A stretch of 64,000 bases of DNA from Batrachochytrium dendrobatidis JAM81 (GCF_000203795.2 NW_006281104.1:81936-145935), one strand, 5' to 3'. Numbered from the stretch's first letter, positions 36,401-48,180 are shown. Made by a program: numbers and translations. Notes: generated from the sequence alone by a model not told the origin.

Positions 36401-39400
36401 GAGGAAACTCATGAACCAGCAAAGCCCAAACGCCAGCCTACCGACTTTAATGCTGCAACTAAATTGACGGATAATAGCAACATTAAATATCCAGAAGGTG
36501 TAGAGATGCCAGACTTGGCATCTGGAGATCGCAGGTACTCGGTAGCTGCATTAATGAGTCTTATGTTTGTCAAGACAATTCCAGCTGGGCTAGACATGTC
36601 TGCTTTTGATGGCATGCGCAAATCCAACTCACTGTCATTTAGTCGCTCTAATAGCAGTAGCGGTGGTATTGGTCTTCAACGCCAAGAATCAAGCTCTGAC
36701 TCTCGTGGTAGCAGCACAAACCGATATAATCGCACACAGTCAAATGCTGGAAAGGGACAGATGTATTCACCTGCTCCACCACAATTGTCTCGTCAATCGT
36801 CCAACAGTGGCCATTCCATGAGTCGCCAGTTGTCATCAGGTCGCAACTCACAGCTTCCACCTCGATCCCACCATAATCACAATCGTGATGGGTATGGACG
36901 CGATCATCATGGTCGTGAGCATCGCAATTCTTACCATGGTGCTACACCCCAAGAGTCTCCACCCGCAGACTTTGTTCCATATGAAAAAAGCAAAGATGCA
37001 TGGGCTCCTCCTACCAAGGAAGAGTTGTCACAAATGGAAGTTACATTGCGCAAGGCACAGGGTCTGCTCAACAAACTGACAATTGAAAACTTTGAAAAGT
37101 TGTCTGAAAAGATCCTAAATATTGGATTTGACAATCAGGAAATAATTGATGCAATTGTTTCACTTATATATGAAAAAGCGCTGGATCAATCTACATTTGC
37201 ACCCATGTATGCCAAATTGTGCGACTTTTTGTTAAATCGTCTTCCTAGTGTGCAATTATGGATGAACAAGGCACATAAATTTAACGAGTTCCGTCGTGGA
37301 ATTGTGAAATCATGCCAACAAGAGTTTGAGTCTCAACAAAAATGGGCAATTACTGATCAGTCACTGCAAGCAGAGCGAGCAGAGAAGCGTCGAAATATTG
37401 AAAATCTAACTTCTGAAGAGCGTCAACGCATTGCAGATGAAGACTACGAGATTGCCAAAATCAAACGTCGGTCACTTGGAAATATCAAGTTTATTGGTGA
37501 GTTGTACATGACTCCCAACAAAGTCATAGCCATTAACATCATTCGACGGTGCATCGAGGGACTCATGTGGCCCAGTAAAGGCGAGCCTGATGAAGAAGAG
37601 CTCGAGTCACTTTGCAAGCTTATAACCACTGTCGGCAAGGCACTCGAGTACGAGAGCAGCACCGTGTCCAAAAATGATTCTACATCTGTCAAGAGTATGA
37701 ATGAGTATATGCAAGGTTTGAAGCAGATCTCTAAACGACAAGGACTTTCGTCTCGAGTGGAGTTTATGATTTTGGACGTGATTGATCTGCGTGCCAATAA
37801 NNNNNNNNNNNNNNNNNNNNNNNNNNNNNNNNNNNNNNNNNNNNNNNNNNNNNNNNNNNNNNNNNNNNNNNNNNNNNNNNNNNNNNNNNNNNNNNNNNNN
37901 ACGGTTACTGGACCAAAGAAAATTGCTGAGATTCGTCGCGAGGCAGAAGAAAAAGAGCGTCGTGAGGCTGAAAAGAATTCACGCAATCACAGATCATCCA
38001 ATGGTGGTGCTCGGAACCTTCCTGGACGAGCACAACAATCCAAAAATCACGGTGGTTCTCGCCGAGATGGTCGTGATTCAAACAGCGGGTACTTTAGCAA
38101 CACCAGAGGTGATGTGCGTGGTGAGACTGGCAATGATGGATGGGAAAGTGCACCTCGTGGCAATGCACGTGTACCAGATCTCAAACGTTTTGGCAAAGTT
38201 GCCAGCACAACCAGTGCCAATGTGACACTTGGACCCAACAGCAGTACTCGCCATAGCTGGGCCATCAAAAACGAAGAGCCGCCTAAACCCAAGAGTAACA
38301 AGTTTGCCGCCTTGATGGGTAAGGAGAATGAAGATAACGACCACTCCAAGAACGAAAGCGAGGATGAGGAGGCTCATTCGAATAGCAGTTTGTCTGGATC
38401 TCACAGTGATGGGGCTGTCGCGGAAGATTTGACTGAAGAAGATCAGCTTGAAAAGGCTGTGGAATCATTCAAAACATTTGTTGAGGGTCTTTCATACAAG
38501 GAATTGTTGGAAGATCTTGCAGATGTGACTAGCGAAAAAGCTGTTCTTGCACTTGTAAACAAGATTGTTGTTTGGCAACTAGAAACAAACGGCAAGAACG
38601 CAAAGTCTCTCAATGAGATTGTGGCCGGACTATTTTATGGTGATGTGTATTCCAGCAGTTGGTTCTTGGAAGGGTAAGTTGGTCATACAATTATATGTTT
38701 GTATTGAAGCGTGTGGTCCACATTGATATGATTGCTCAATTGTAAACCTTGTATATGTTTGATAGCGTCAAGGCAGCGATTATTCAGATTGAATGCGATT
38801 TACCCGATTATCCCAATGCATGGCGTCTTCTTGGTCATCTTTTTGCACCACTACTGCAAAAGCAGTTGATGTCGCTACAGGAACTGTTTGATGTGATGTC
38901 AGCTACCAGTGAATACATGTCGATGCTTCCTGTTCAACCCGCTGCAGTTGCAGGAACTCTTGAGTTACTTGATGGATCGCTTATTTTGAAATTGATGGTT
39001 GAAGAGGGTATTGATTTCCAGTCTTTGTGGCCAGCAGACAAGGCCAGCGAGACTGCCACAAAAAAGTTTTTACAGATGCGTAAACTGCCAGCACTTGCAT
39101 TATTGGCAGATGTAGTATCGAGTATCCGCAAAGAACTGGTTGTTTTAGATTCAGATGCGCATTACCGATGGTTCAATCCAGAAACGGATTCAGCAATACT
39201 CGATTCGCCCAAGTTTTTAAAGGCATTGACTACAGCGATTGTCAAGTGTGTGGCATCTCGAACATTTGAATCGAGCGACAACAAAGTAGAAGTTCCATCA
39301 CCCGAACTCTATGCTGCAGAAAAGGAATTGATGACACAGTTTGTCAAGATGATGATGCCATACCTGGTATCGAACGAATCCAAAATCGAGGTACTTAAAG

Positions 39401-39686
39401 CGAGCCAGACATTCTGCACATCCAAGAAATTTCCCAATAGTGAGTTTTGAATTGCAGTGAGTTTATAATCTAACTAAACTAACACGAGTGTTGTATTTGT
39501 GATGAATGGAAATCTGCAATGTTTTTAATGAAAGCTTATTTCCACGACTTGATGCGCATGTATCATGAGCTTGATCTAATTGAAACCTCTGTGTTTTCCA
39601 ATTACCTTGAGTCGATTCCATTGTCTTCAAAGATAGCTCATGGTATTGTCCAGACATGGGTGACTCAACTGGAATCTGACCAGTAG
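33434..39686 (+). CDS. Translation initiation factor eIF4G
   Basis: Scaffold linking cap-bound eIF4E, eIF4A, poly(A)-binding protein and the 43S ribosome. Exons: 33434-34164, 34274-34320, 34436-34521, 34604-38673, 38766-39439, 39535-39686. The N-terminal half is disordered, Ser/Thr/Pro/Gln/His-rich. An eIF4E-binding motif of the YXXXXL-phi type is present (RRYSVAALMSLMFVK). The MIF4G domain begins at about 37075 (KLTIENFEKLSEKILNIG) and runs through LYMTPNKVIAINIIRRCIEG to MILDVIDLRAN, where a 100-N gap interrupts it; the frame resumes with GPKKIAEIRREAEEKE, the usual end of the domain. A C-terminal MA3/W2-like helical region follows (KAVESFKTFVEGLSYKELLE, then FPNTYFHDLMRMYHELDLIE). The join 39439|39535 is chosen because it alone gives FPNTYFHDL in frame. 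Confidence 0.93.
35860..36030 (+). repeat. Lys-Glu-Thr-Pro-Val-Val repeat in eIF4G
   Basis: About nine imperfect 18- to 24-bp units encode KETPVVKE, KDTPIIKE and similar. The three central copies are almost identical in DNA, pointing to recent expansion. Confidence 0.85.
37801..37900. other. Assembly gap (100 N) inside the eIF4G MIF4G domain
   Basis: A run of exactly 100 N, the usual placeholder for unknown length. In eIF4G proteins the linker between DLR and GPKxI is only about 10-15 residues, so the true missing sequence is probably well below 100 bases. Confidence 0.95.
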
Positions 39687-39938
39687 CAAGATCAACCACT
39701 TCACAACTCCCCTGTTTTTCTATTAGACGCCCGCTCCGAGTTGTTGCTATACACCAATAATGTCAATGAAGTTTTATTTTTATCCTTGTTCGTGCAGTCA
39801 TGATTAATAAACTAACGATGGTTTCCAATAAAAAAAACGGTTGATACGATAAGCCATCTAAAGATGGAGTTTAAGAATTCGACTATCCAGCATGAATTCG
39901 TATTAAATAGCCAATTGTATGATTGAAATTATTGCAGA

Positions 39939-41173
39939 ATGGTCAACCAGCAACAGACAGCAATCAAGACTGAGAATGTACAGCAAGCAGCACAAGAGTT
40001 TTGGTTGCAGTTTCAACAATGGAAACAAGGTGATGAATACATGCATGCATGCACGATCCATACATGCATGATAATAACTCTTGAGAATAGATGTTCAAGA
40101 ATCGTTATCTCAGTGTCCATCAGGACTCTCTGATGAGCTGGTTGCTGTCAAGTCCGAAATTGCAATACTGAGCAAGAGAGTGACGGACGCAACTCTCTTT
40201 CTTCCATTGTATGATCAACGACAGTGTTCATTAGTAAGTGTTGCTAAACACTTGTTGCTGTTAATCTTGGTTTAACTTTTGAGTATAACAGCAACTCAAA
40301 GACCTCAATGATCAAGTCACTCGTATTCAAGGCACCAGAGCCAAGTTCTCATTCAAGTCTAGTAAATCCAAACCATCTACGAATACTAAACTCACTGTTT
40401 CTGAACATGTTGTTTCTGATACTGGTAATGATCATTGCTCTTGAATGATTCATTCACATTGTATTACAAGTTACTGTTGATGATTGCTCATCTGCTTCAT
40501 TATAGCATCAACCCTTCCATTGCATGGCCAAGTTTATTCCAACATCAATGGCAAAACATGTGTTGCTCAGACATTACCCACGAGTGAACAAGATCTTTAT
40601 GTATCAAACATTGTCAGTTCTGTACTTGATCTACGCTGCATATCAGCAGGTGCTGTTCATCTCAAAAACATCACCAACAGCATTGTCTTGTTTGGTCCCA
40701 TTCGAGGATCTATTCTCGTGGAGCAATGCATTCAGTCCACTGTTGCTGTAGTATGTCGTCAATGTCGTATTCATGATTCTCATCGCAGTATATTCCATCT
40801 GCATGTAGCAAGTCATCCAATTATTGAAGATTGTGATGAGATTGGATTTACATCGTTTGAACCTTTGTTGCTGACCAACTTTGATGAATCGTTAAAGGTG
40901 ATTTAAACTATTGCATGAACATTGCTGACAAGTCGCTTTACAAGCGCATGTAATTCTAACGAATGGTTTCGTATGTATTAGACTGTTGGATTGGTTGCAA
41001 CTCGGAATGAATTCAACAAAGTTGAGGACTTTAACTGGCTTCGACAGCAAGCATCTCCCAACTGGCGATTAATTGATGAGCCAAATGTATTCAAGACATG
41101 GACTGATGTTTCCAATGATGAAACTGGGGATCTGACAAAGTCACTGTTGATGAAGTTTACTCCTCAATATTGA
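39939..41173 (+). CDS. Tubulin-folding cofactor C (TBCC)
   Basis: GTPase activator for beta-tubulin in the late tubulin-folding complex. Exons: 39939-40029, 40091-40233, 40292-40424, 40506-40897, 40982-41173. The N-terminus is an alpha-helical bundle (QEFWLQFQQWKQ, LSDELVAVKSEIAILSKRV, QLKDLNDQVTRIQGTRAKF). The C-terminal TBCC/CARP beta-helix domain shows VLDLRCISAGAVHLKNI, FGPIRGSILVEQC, VAVVCRQCRIHDSHRS, PIIEDCDEIGF and VEDFNWLRQQASPNWRLI. The invariant Arg of the catalytic QxRxH-type motif is present in CRQCRIHD. Length about 316 residues, normal. All joins keep frame. Confidence 0.92.
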
Positions 41174-41689
41174 ATGGTTGACTTTGTGTTTAATAAAGTT
41201 TTGACAGGATGTTCAGTGTATGAACAAATCTGCGTCTTTACAGCACTTGGTTTACAGTCAACACCAATGTGCTGATCGAGTTCTTGAATCTCTCAATAAA
41301 CTACAAAATATCAAATGAGTGCGTTTGTTTTTTCAACTTGACAAGAGTTGTCATTGATGAGATTGATGTTCACTGTTTTTGTGATTTCAGTTTACAAGAC
41401 TGTCATCACTCTTTCCTTGACAGGTTTTTTAGCACAACTTGCTCTCTACTCTAGTGAATGGAATGGAAAGTAATTACAGCTCATAGGATTCACTTGCTGC
41501 TACTGAAAACAATGGAGCTGCTGAGCTCAACCCGCTTATCATTAGATCTAGGAATGCTGATTATGATTGGAGTCATTTGACAAGCCTTTTTACTAGGGAG
41601 TTTTCCGATATTAATGAGACCATACAAGTTGTCAAAGCAGACCATCAAGTCGAAAGAGTTGCGTCTATTCTACAGTAATCAATGGCGTT
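41174..41689. other. Region between TBCC and the CRN-like pseudogene
   Basis: Holds two short open stretches that look protein-like on the plus strand: one from an ATG at 41220 (NKSASLQHLVYSQHQCAD, ending at TGA) and one from about 41490 (DSLAATENNGAAELNPL, ending SILQ then TAA near 41677). No pair of splice sites of normal length joins them, so this may be a small broken gene or an unmapped one. Confidence 0.3.
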
Positions 41690-43625
41690 TGGAGAGCGGT
41701 CGTCTGCCAGACATGCGATTCCAGGACATCAATTTTGAAACGGACATTCAAAAGCGCGTAGATTCATTCATGGATGGAAACGAACTCGTTGGTCTGTTAA
41801 TAGGACCTACAGGTTGTGGAAAAACCCATGAGATTATCAATAGGGCAAAAAAGCAATTCACAATCTTCATTGACGCTCGATCTTACCCAGCTTTAGATGA
41901 CTCTGATGATGCCTCACTCTTCTCATTGAAAGAAAGTTTTGAAAGCATCACTTCAAAATGGAAAAAACCGAATCAAGACCTGCCACAACTCTATGATATT
42001 ACCTATGCCTTTCTACTGTCTCGTGTTCTGTTCCTCAAATATCTCAAAGATATCCTAACATAACTCCAGCACAGTTTCTCATTCACCAATTGTTCAACTC
42101 AAGAGCCATCAGACTATGCTTTCTGAAACTGAAGCTATTGTCTTTGGACAAATTGAACGACATACATTTCAACTATATTGACGATGATTTGCGCTGCCTC
42201 TTTTGTTTTGATCAAGCTCATGTGTTGGCCGAACATCTTGGAAGCACGATTATCTCGTCAATGGAGGGAAATCACATCCAACAAAACGGAGATGTGAATG
42301 AAGATTCAAAAAGAGGAACACTCTCGGTCTTGCTGTATGTTATCAAAAATAAGGAGTTTGCCAAAAAGGTTATTTTTGCTGGAACATCATCAAAACTACG
42401 CAACATTGACAACTTTAAATCATTTGGAACGAAACCTGTTGGTCCTCTTATTCTCAATGAATTCATAACTTGGGACTTGAAATGGCGTTGGACTATGTGA
42501 CTGCTTTTGTCGATATTCATCCGGATATTCTCAAGACTGTTCTTACCGACAACTATCGACCAAGAATTTTGGAAAACTTTGTATATGACTTGTTCAGTGC
42601 TGGAATCAATGACAATGACTCGGCAACGGCACAACGCATACGACTGAAAAAGCAACATGCCTTTTCGAATATCAATGATATAGTAGAGGAATCTTACAAT
42701 GCGGTAATTGGTCGATTCACTCATATGATCGAACCTATTGCCAGAACCATCAGGGCTCATTCACATACACAGATTATGTTAAAGCTTATTTTATCATCAA
42801 TGATGACGACCAATCATGGACCAATATACTGCCAACTGGACAAGAATCAAGAATACTTTTTCATGAATACTGTTGGATCTATACATCTCATTCGTGAAAC
42901 TAGCGGATACTTTTTGTCTGAAGGATATGTGATAGACTTGCTTCTCAATTTATTCCGAACAGAGTTTCAACAGTTCAATCTGTTGTCATCGTTGGATCTT
43001 TTGAGCAGCATCGCTGGCACAAAAGGTAAAAAACTACAGCCAAAGGAACACCATTCGAAGCCGTCATTTTGACTGGTATGATCCAAAAAAATGGACCGCA
43101 TCTTTCAAATGTCCTATCTAGTTTTGGTGTTTCGATTGCTGGTCTTGATGGTTTACAGTTGCCAACAATAGAGCGTAAGGCTGGAGATGGCACAATCATA
43201 TCCGATAGACCAACAGGAGTCTTTTTTCGTCCTTCAAGCCAGTTTCGACCAGACATCCTTGCGTTTTTATCCAAACAAGTCTGCGTGTCATTTGGAATCA
43301 AGCTATATACATCAAAAATTCCTTCAGCAGTGTCTGCCGATAATCTTGAATCTACAAATCCAGATTTTTCTTTATTAAAGCAGATCGGCCAACGAATAAC
43401 GAAGCGTATTTGAAATGGCAGCAGAGTATATCTGATACCCCGTTAAAGTTTTCAATAAGGTTCTTGATTGAGCTGCCTGAACCACTCAGTGCTGTTTCAA
43501 CTGAAAATACTTATAACAGCGTCGAGGGAAACCAAAATGTCGTTGTTGTCGTTTCAAAGAGCAATATGCGCAATATTTTAAGCGAGCAGATTGCGTCGTT
43601 TGTTGAATTCATTACCAGTTCCTGA
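41690..43625 (+). pseudogene. 5'-truncated, frameshifted CRN-type P-loop ATPase
   Basis: Remnant of a Crinkler-type or closely related protein. Five overlapping reading frames continue one protein: to about 42050, 42030-42500, 42470-43050, 43040-43380 and 43376-43625. The first carries a Walker A motif (GPTGCGKT, 41803-41826), the second a Walker B-like FDQAH segment. Later frames contain a likely nuclease-like region (NFVYDLFSAG, FRPSSQFRPDILAF). Each of the four changes of frame equals the loss of one base. No ubiquitin-like header is found upstream; the gene seems truncated where the region near TBCC ends. Flanking genes are intact, which argues against poor sequence quality as the only cause. 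Confidence 0.65.
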
Positions 43626-43961
43626 TAATAAATATTGAGCTAATTTGAATATTGGATTGTGTTTTGTTTGATTTATTATATTCAACAAAAGATGCCACAA
43701 ATCACTTGTCAACTTGATACTATGCAACAGTCGGTTGTTCTTGGTGTAGATACAGATTGAACTACCAATAATGGTTATTTCACACAAAGTCACCCAATAT
43801 CCTGCCAACTGTGATTCTGATTGTATTCCACACACAATTCTAGATTGTAATCACAATCACAATCACAATTACCGTGTTTGATCAAATGGTGTTTTGCATT
43901 GATCATGGTATCATACATCACGATACTGCCAGATCACTGCACACAAGTCATGACCAATACA

Positions 43962-45229
43962 AATGCATTACTGATTGACACTGATCGACACCATAAACGC
44001 AGTCAGACAGCACAACAAATCACCAGCATGCCATTGACCGTATTGCAATACAATTGACCAACATATCATGCTGTATGCTGCACCAAGTCGCGACATACAA
44101 CAACATTACTGACTGAATACAGGTCACAACTGCAAGTATTCATGTGGTAATGGACTGACATTGGCGTTGATATCAAATTGATTGATTAATCGATCACCAT
44201 CAACTGCATCAGTGACTGGTATATGCAACCGATATACACCATGTCCGAGTCTGATACATGTTGATATATTCCTGTCAATCAGCAATGCAGATTTGTGGCC
44301 ATTACAGTCGAATGTGAGTCGAGTCGATCACTAAACCAACGAATCAATGATTGCACTCTAAATATGGTGCGATTTGATGCGACATGACAATATATTGTCC
44401 AACAGGTTCAACATATACAACACCGATATCCAACACATCACACATGAATACACTGCATATACAAGCAGTAGCAATAACCAATCAAACCAACAATGACAGA
44501 GTTACCCACCAACATATAGTCGATCATCAGTCGAATCTGCATATATAACTAGTTGCAACACGTCATAATCAATGTGGATTGTATTGTCCACCAATCGATC
44601 ATGACAGCTAATCAATACCAATCATGTAGTCAATACAATCACCAACATATCGATGATTGTTGACTGGCGGTTACAACTCGTCAATTGCATCCAATGTTAC
44701 AGGTGATGCACATCTGATTACTGCAAATCAACAACTTGTCAATCATATCATAGTGTGTATTGCCAACAAACCATGCAATTACAAATCAATGTATACGTGA
44801 TCAGCATTTGATATTTGATGGTGATGAACCAACCATGATTGATTGTATCATACAACTAATACAGTTGCATTGTCTGGTATTGATGATTGACCCATTCATG
44901 TCAAACAGTAACTAATGCGTGTATATCGAGTTTGTGTTGCATGGACACATCAAGGTGTTTGATAGCGAGTTCAACGTGATGATACAAACCCAATATTATA
45001 TGAATATCCAAGTTGATGAATCAAGTCGAGGTTTGTAAAGTGTCAATATGTCAGATCAATCAAACGAACCAGTCAACCATTATATTGTGACTAGTGATGG
45101 CACGGTTTGAATGTCAACGAGTTGGACAGTCGACAATATGGTGATTGTGATTTGGTCAAACCGCAACACTTGCATATCACTAAACCAGTTTGGTGTACGT
45201 GATGTAAACACATACTACTGGATTGGTAA
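43962..45229. repeat. Duplicated non-coding block, copy A (about 1.27 kb)
   Basis: Matches 56640-57908 base for base over most of its length; for example 60 bases around 44581-44640 are identical. By eye the identity is above 90 per cent. It begins at AAATGCATTACTG and ends at TACTACTGGATTGGTA. Neither copy codes for protein. Both copies lie just upstream of a secreted coiled-coil gene in the same orientation. Confidence 0.88.
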
Positions 45230-45445
45230 TAAATGTGTTGGAGTAATGGTGTGTATGGATGGCAATGTCTGTACCAGCATGTGCTGATCACAGTATATTT
45301 GCCGCACTATGCTGCGGATACACAGCATATCCTAGATGAAATCACCAGCCCTGATACCACGATCCCAACTTCAACAACAGGCCATTGTGTAAATGGATAT
45401 CCCTTTAAAATTATTTCGACATTGATGACAATAAAGTAATACCAA

Positions 45446-45525
45446 CCCTGATAACACTAGTTCCTTAGGGAGGCTACCCATGGAACACGATTTAATATTA
45501 TCCGCTCAATAATGGATATAAATAC
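45446..45525 (+). promoter_or_regulatory. Shared promoter module of the secreted family, copy 1
   Basis: A conserved box CCCTGATAACAC...TTCCTTAGG at 45446-45470, then TATAAATAC at 45517-45525, 60 bp before the ATG. The same order occurs upstream of the other two family members. Confidence 0.65.
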
Positions 45526-45584
45526 GATCCAAAACCGATGTGTTGAATGACAATCATCACAACTTACTCGACCAAACCAGTAAA

Positions 45585-46181
45585 ATGAAACTTTCAATTA
45601 CCCTATTGTCATCGATCCTGGCTATTTGCTCGGTTACTGTCGCTAGTCCAATTCTCCCCAGTTCGGATGCAGCTATTGAATTTGGCTCTGCAGACCATCC
45701 TAACCCGTATAGCGAGTATATGGCTGATTGCTATCCAATTACGCTTGATGGAATAGTGACGATCAAAAACTACGCGGATGGTAAACGCAATTTTGACCGA
45801 AAAATGAAACCGTTCAACTTGAAAACCATACAGATTGAAAATCAAAAAGAAGCGATGAGTAAACTGAATGCAAAAATGGAGTTTCTGGCAACTCAAGTTG
45901 GAAACACCCGTGGTCCTTCAGTTTACGAATCAGAGTTTCTCAAGCTTAAACCCAAGCACTTTGAAGAGCGTAGCATTCTTGAAAAACTTGAAAAAAGCCT
46001 AGAGGAGCTCGAGCCAGATTATTTAAAAGCAAAGGACGGATTGGACAAGCTAAAATCGAAGTTTTATTACTACCTCACAAGACATGATACGACTGGAGTA
46101 ATGGCTGCTGCTACGCCAAACCTGGATTTATATCCCGGACTTAAAAAGTGCTTTAGTATTTTTTACAATGATTTATCATAG
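45585..46181 (+). CDS. Secreted coiled-coil protein, family member 1
   Basis: 198 residues, no introns. Starts MKLSITLLSSILAICSVTVA, a typical signal peptide with likely cleavage before SPI. The mature protein is Lys/Glu-rich with long helices (KEAMSKLNAKMEFLATQ, EERSILEKLEKSLEELE, YLKAKDGLDKLKSKF) and two Cys residues. No known catalytic motif. The ATG at 45585 is preferred because the frame upstream has only non-ATG starts and because all three members start at the same MKLSI. The signal peptide, 5' leader and promoter match members at 49801 and 58322 far better than the mature part does. Role unknown; secretion and family structure suggest an effector-like or surface role. Confidence 0.75.
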   Translation: MKLSITLLSSILAICSVTVASPILPSSDAAIEFGSADHPNPYSEYMADCYPITLDGIVTIKNYADGKRNFDRKMKPFNLKTIQIENQKEAMSKLNAKMEFLATQVGNTRGPSVYESEFLKLKPKHFEERSILEKLEKSLEELEPDYLKAKDGLDKLKSKFYYYLTRHDTTGVMAAATPNLDLYPGLKKCFSIFYNDLS

Positions 46182-46980
46182 TGATTTCCAGTCTGGATAT
46201 GGTGCAACTTTAAGATTCTGGTGCTTGACCATAGACTCGTCACATTATTGAAGCTCAAAGTGAACAATCAACAATCTTATCCAAGATATGCTGTAATTCA
46301 GCGTGCATTGCATGGTGGTTTAATTCTCACTTGTCATGCATCCAATTTTCGTTCATTCAATAAACATCCTGTATTGTCAATCAATAATGTATTAAAGAGT
46401 ACGACTTGCTTGCATGAAATTATTTCATGTTTCGGCACTCGAATTTATTTTGAATAGAACTCGTTTGAAAAAATTGTTATCCATACGTTTACATCTAGAA
46501 ACGTTTCAATCCAATATTCAGTACCATTAGCTACCCACAGTACACAATTGGCTGCATATTACGCTTATGAAGTATCAGATTAATCGTTTACCAATGAGCT
46601 GACATATCACGTTTTCCTTGTTTAAATGACTTGCAAACTGGTCCGCTCCAAACCCAGTCATCACACGACATCACAGTTGAAACTGTGTCCGGTACCAGAC
46701 TCTGACTTATCTGTTGGCGTTGCATTCGATCCCGTATCATAGTCCAAACTGAACACCAGAATCATTGATATCGAGGTTTAAGATGGCTTTATTCAGATTG
46801 ATGGCTTCCATTGAATCTTGGACAGAGCATGGAGTTTGTTTAATTATTCAAGCTTATTGACCGGGCAAAGTTCTCAATGGCGTCCTCTGAAGCAAGAGAA
46901 TTCACGCTCATTTTGGTGCCTATTGCTGATAGAAATACAGTACTGAGTTTGACTAATCATCATATCTTTTATTAGTTTGA
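46182..46980. other. 3' flank of secreted member 1 and spacer
   Basis: Bases 46182-46400 resemble the 3' flank of the member at 58322 (shared CATGCATCCAAT and AATAAACATCCTGTATTG words at 46338 and 59090). The rest shows no gene. Confidence 0.45.
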
Positions 46981-47346
46981 TCAAAATACAATACCTCGAG
47001 CTTTACCAGCCATAACAGTTTTGAACTTGATTATGAGTGGCTGCTCATATGTGCCAAGAGGATATTGAATGGAGGTCAGGAGTCTATTTCCAGGAATGAC
47101 TGGTCCATCTAATGCATTGTGAAGAGTGAGTTGTGCTAAAGAAAGATTGTCAAGAAGTGGGATGGTGGCAATCTTGTAGGCTGCAATCAAATGTGAAACA
47201 GTGAGGAGTGGAAAAGGCCGTAAAGCAGTCCTTTCATTATTAACATGAATGTCAATCTTGACTGGTTGATTGTCAAGATATCGAATGTAAAACTCTTGAT
47301 TTTCCATTTTGTAATTGAAAGAAATAAGCGTGATTTTCAAATTCAT
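46981..47346 (-). CDS. Stand-alone CRN-type N-terminal header
   Basis: 121 residues from the first ATG; a second in-frame ATG at 47307 (MENQEFYIRYLDNQPVKIDI) may be the true start and gives 108. It contains the ubiquitin-like header typical of chytrid Crinkler proteins: SHLIAAYKIATIPLLDNL, LAQLTLHNALDGPVIPG and YEQPLIIKF. It stops soon after (GKARGIVF), where a full CRN continues into an NTPase and an effector domain. No C-terminal module follows in any frame down to 46182. It is either a header-only gene or the 5' piece of a broken CRN. Header family assignment is from pattern recognition. Confidence 0.65.
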   Translation of the reverse strand: MNLKITLISFNYKMENQEFYIRYLDNQPVKIDIHVNNERTALRPFPLLTVSHLIAAYKIATIPLLDNLSLAQLTLHNALDGPVIPGNRLLTSIQYPLGTYEQPLIIKFKTVMAGKARGIVF

Positions 47347-47958
47347 GCTCTAAATAGTGTCAAATAAGCAATTTTGTGTGAAATTACAATCAAATTAAAC
47401 ATTTGTCATGTGTTTATTTGTATTGTTCAATCAAGTGTCAATTCAACTCAACAATTGATTACGTCATTCATATAATGACTCGAGTCTTTTATTCAACATT
47501 TTAATATTCAATATTCGGATTAAAGTTTCGAGTCAATTTAACAGTTTATATTAAAAAAGTGGTATCGAGTTCCGTTATATACCATTGTGGGTGATCAATG
47601 TTTTATGTGTAGATTAATATCAGTATTAGCATCAAATGGCTGGAAATATTGTATTCCAGCACAATATATCGTATACTAGAACATGGATCAATATATTCTG
47701 TAGTAATGGATTGTATATGTGATGATAACTATCCATGATCAGGGTGACAATCTGACACTATCTGATCACTGGATACATGACCGCAATTGGAAATGTTAAT
47801 GCAGCATACTACCGAGGTCGATTATACACTAACAGCGATGCTTGTATATTAGGTTTCATTACAGGGTGTTTCTGGGTTTGCTCACCCTACACGGCGTACT
47901 TTTGTTTTTTATGATCATTCATTTGAGAATTGCTGATTGCCGACTGTCACCCTTGAAG

Positions 47959-47981
47959 CTGCCGTCATTATAAAACGGCAG
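47959..47981 (+). promoter_or_regulatory. TATA box framed by a 7-bp inverted repeat
   Basis: CTGCCGT (47959-47965) and ACGGCAG (47975-47981) are perfect inverted repeats around CATTATAAA, about 45-65 bp before the start of the small secreted peptide gene. Confidence 0.45.
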
Positions 47982-48024
47982 TCATATATCAGATTCAAAG
48001 CTTTCCATTACACTACTCGATACA

Positions 48025-48180
48025 ATGTTGATTACTCTAGAATGCATTCTACTTGCGTTACAAGCGGTTGCTGCAGTTCGACTTGCATTAGAATCACCAA
48101 TTGAAAGTGCCAGTCAATCAAACAATAGGCTATCAAAACGATCACCCATTGAATTGGGTGGTAGTATTGATCAATGCTGA
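48025..48180 (+). CDS. Small secreted peptide with a Lys-Arg processing site
   Basis: 51 residues. The N-terminus MLITLECILLALQAVAAVR is a plausible signal peptide. A short pro-segment (LALESPIESASQ) leads to RLSKR, a kexin-type dibasic site, then a 12-residue tail beginning SPIELGG and ending in Cys. A TATA box lies about 57 bp upstream. It could be a real propeptide gene, or the 5' remnant of a longer secreted protease-like gene whose body is lost, because a pre-pro region with a KR site is also how such enzymes start. No continuation is visible downstream. Confidence 0.45.
   Translation: MLITLECILLALQAVAAVRLALESPIESASQSNNRLSKRSPIELGGSIDQC

Noticed and set aside
41220..41680. Possible small two-exon gene after TBCC
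   Set aside because: Both halves look protein-like, but the only splice pair near the second half gives a 17-nt intron and the first half ends in TGA with no usable donor.
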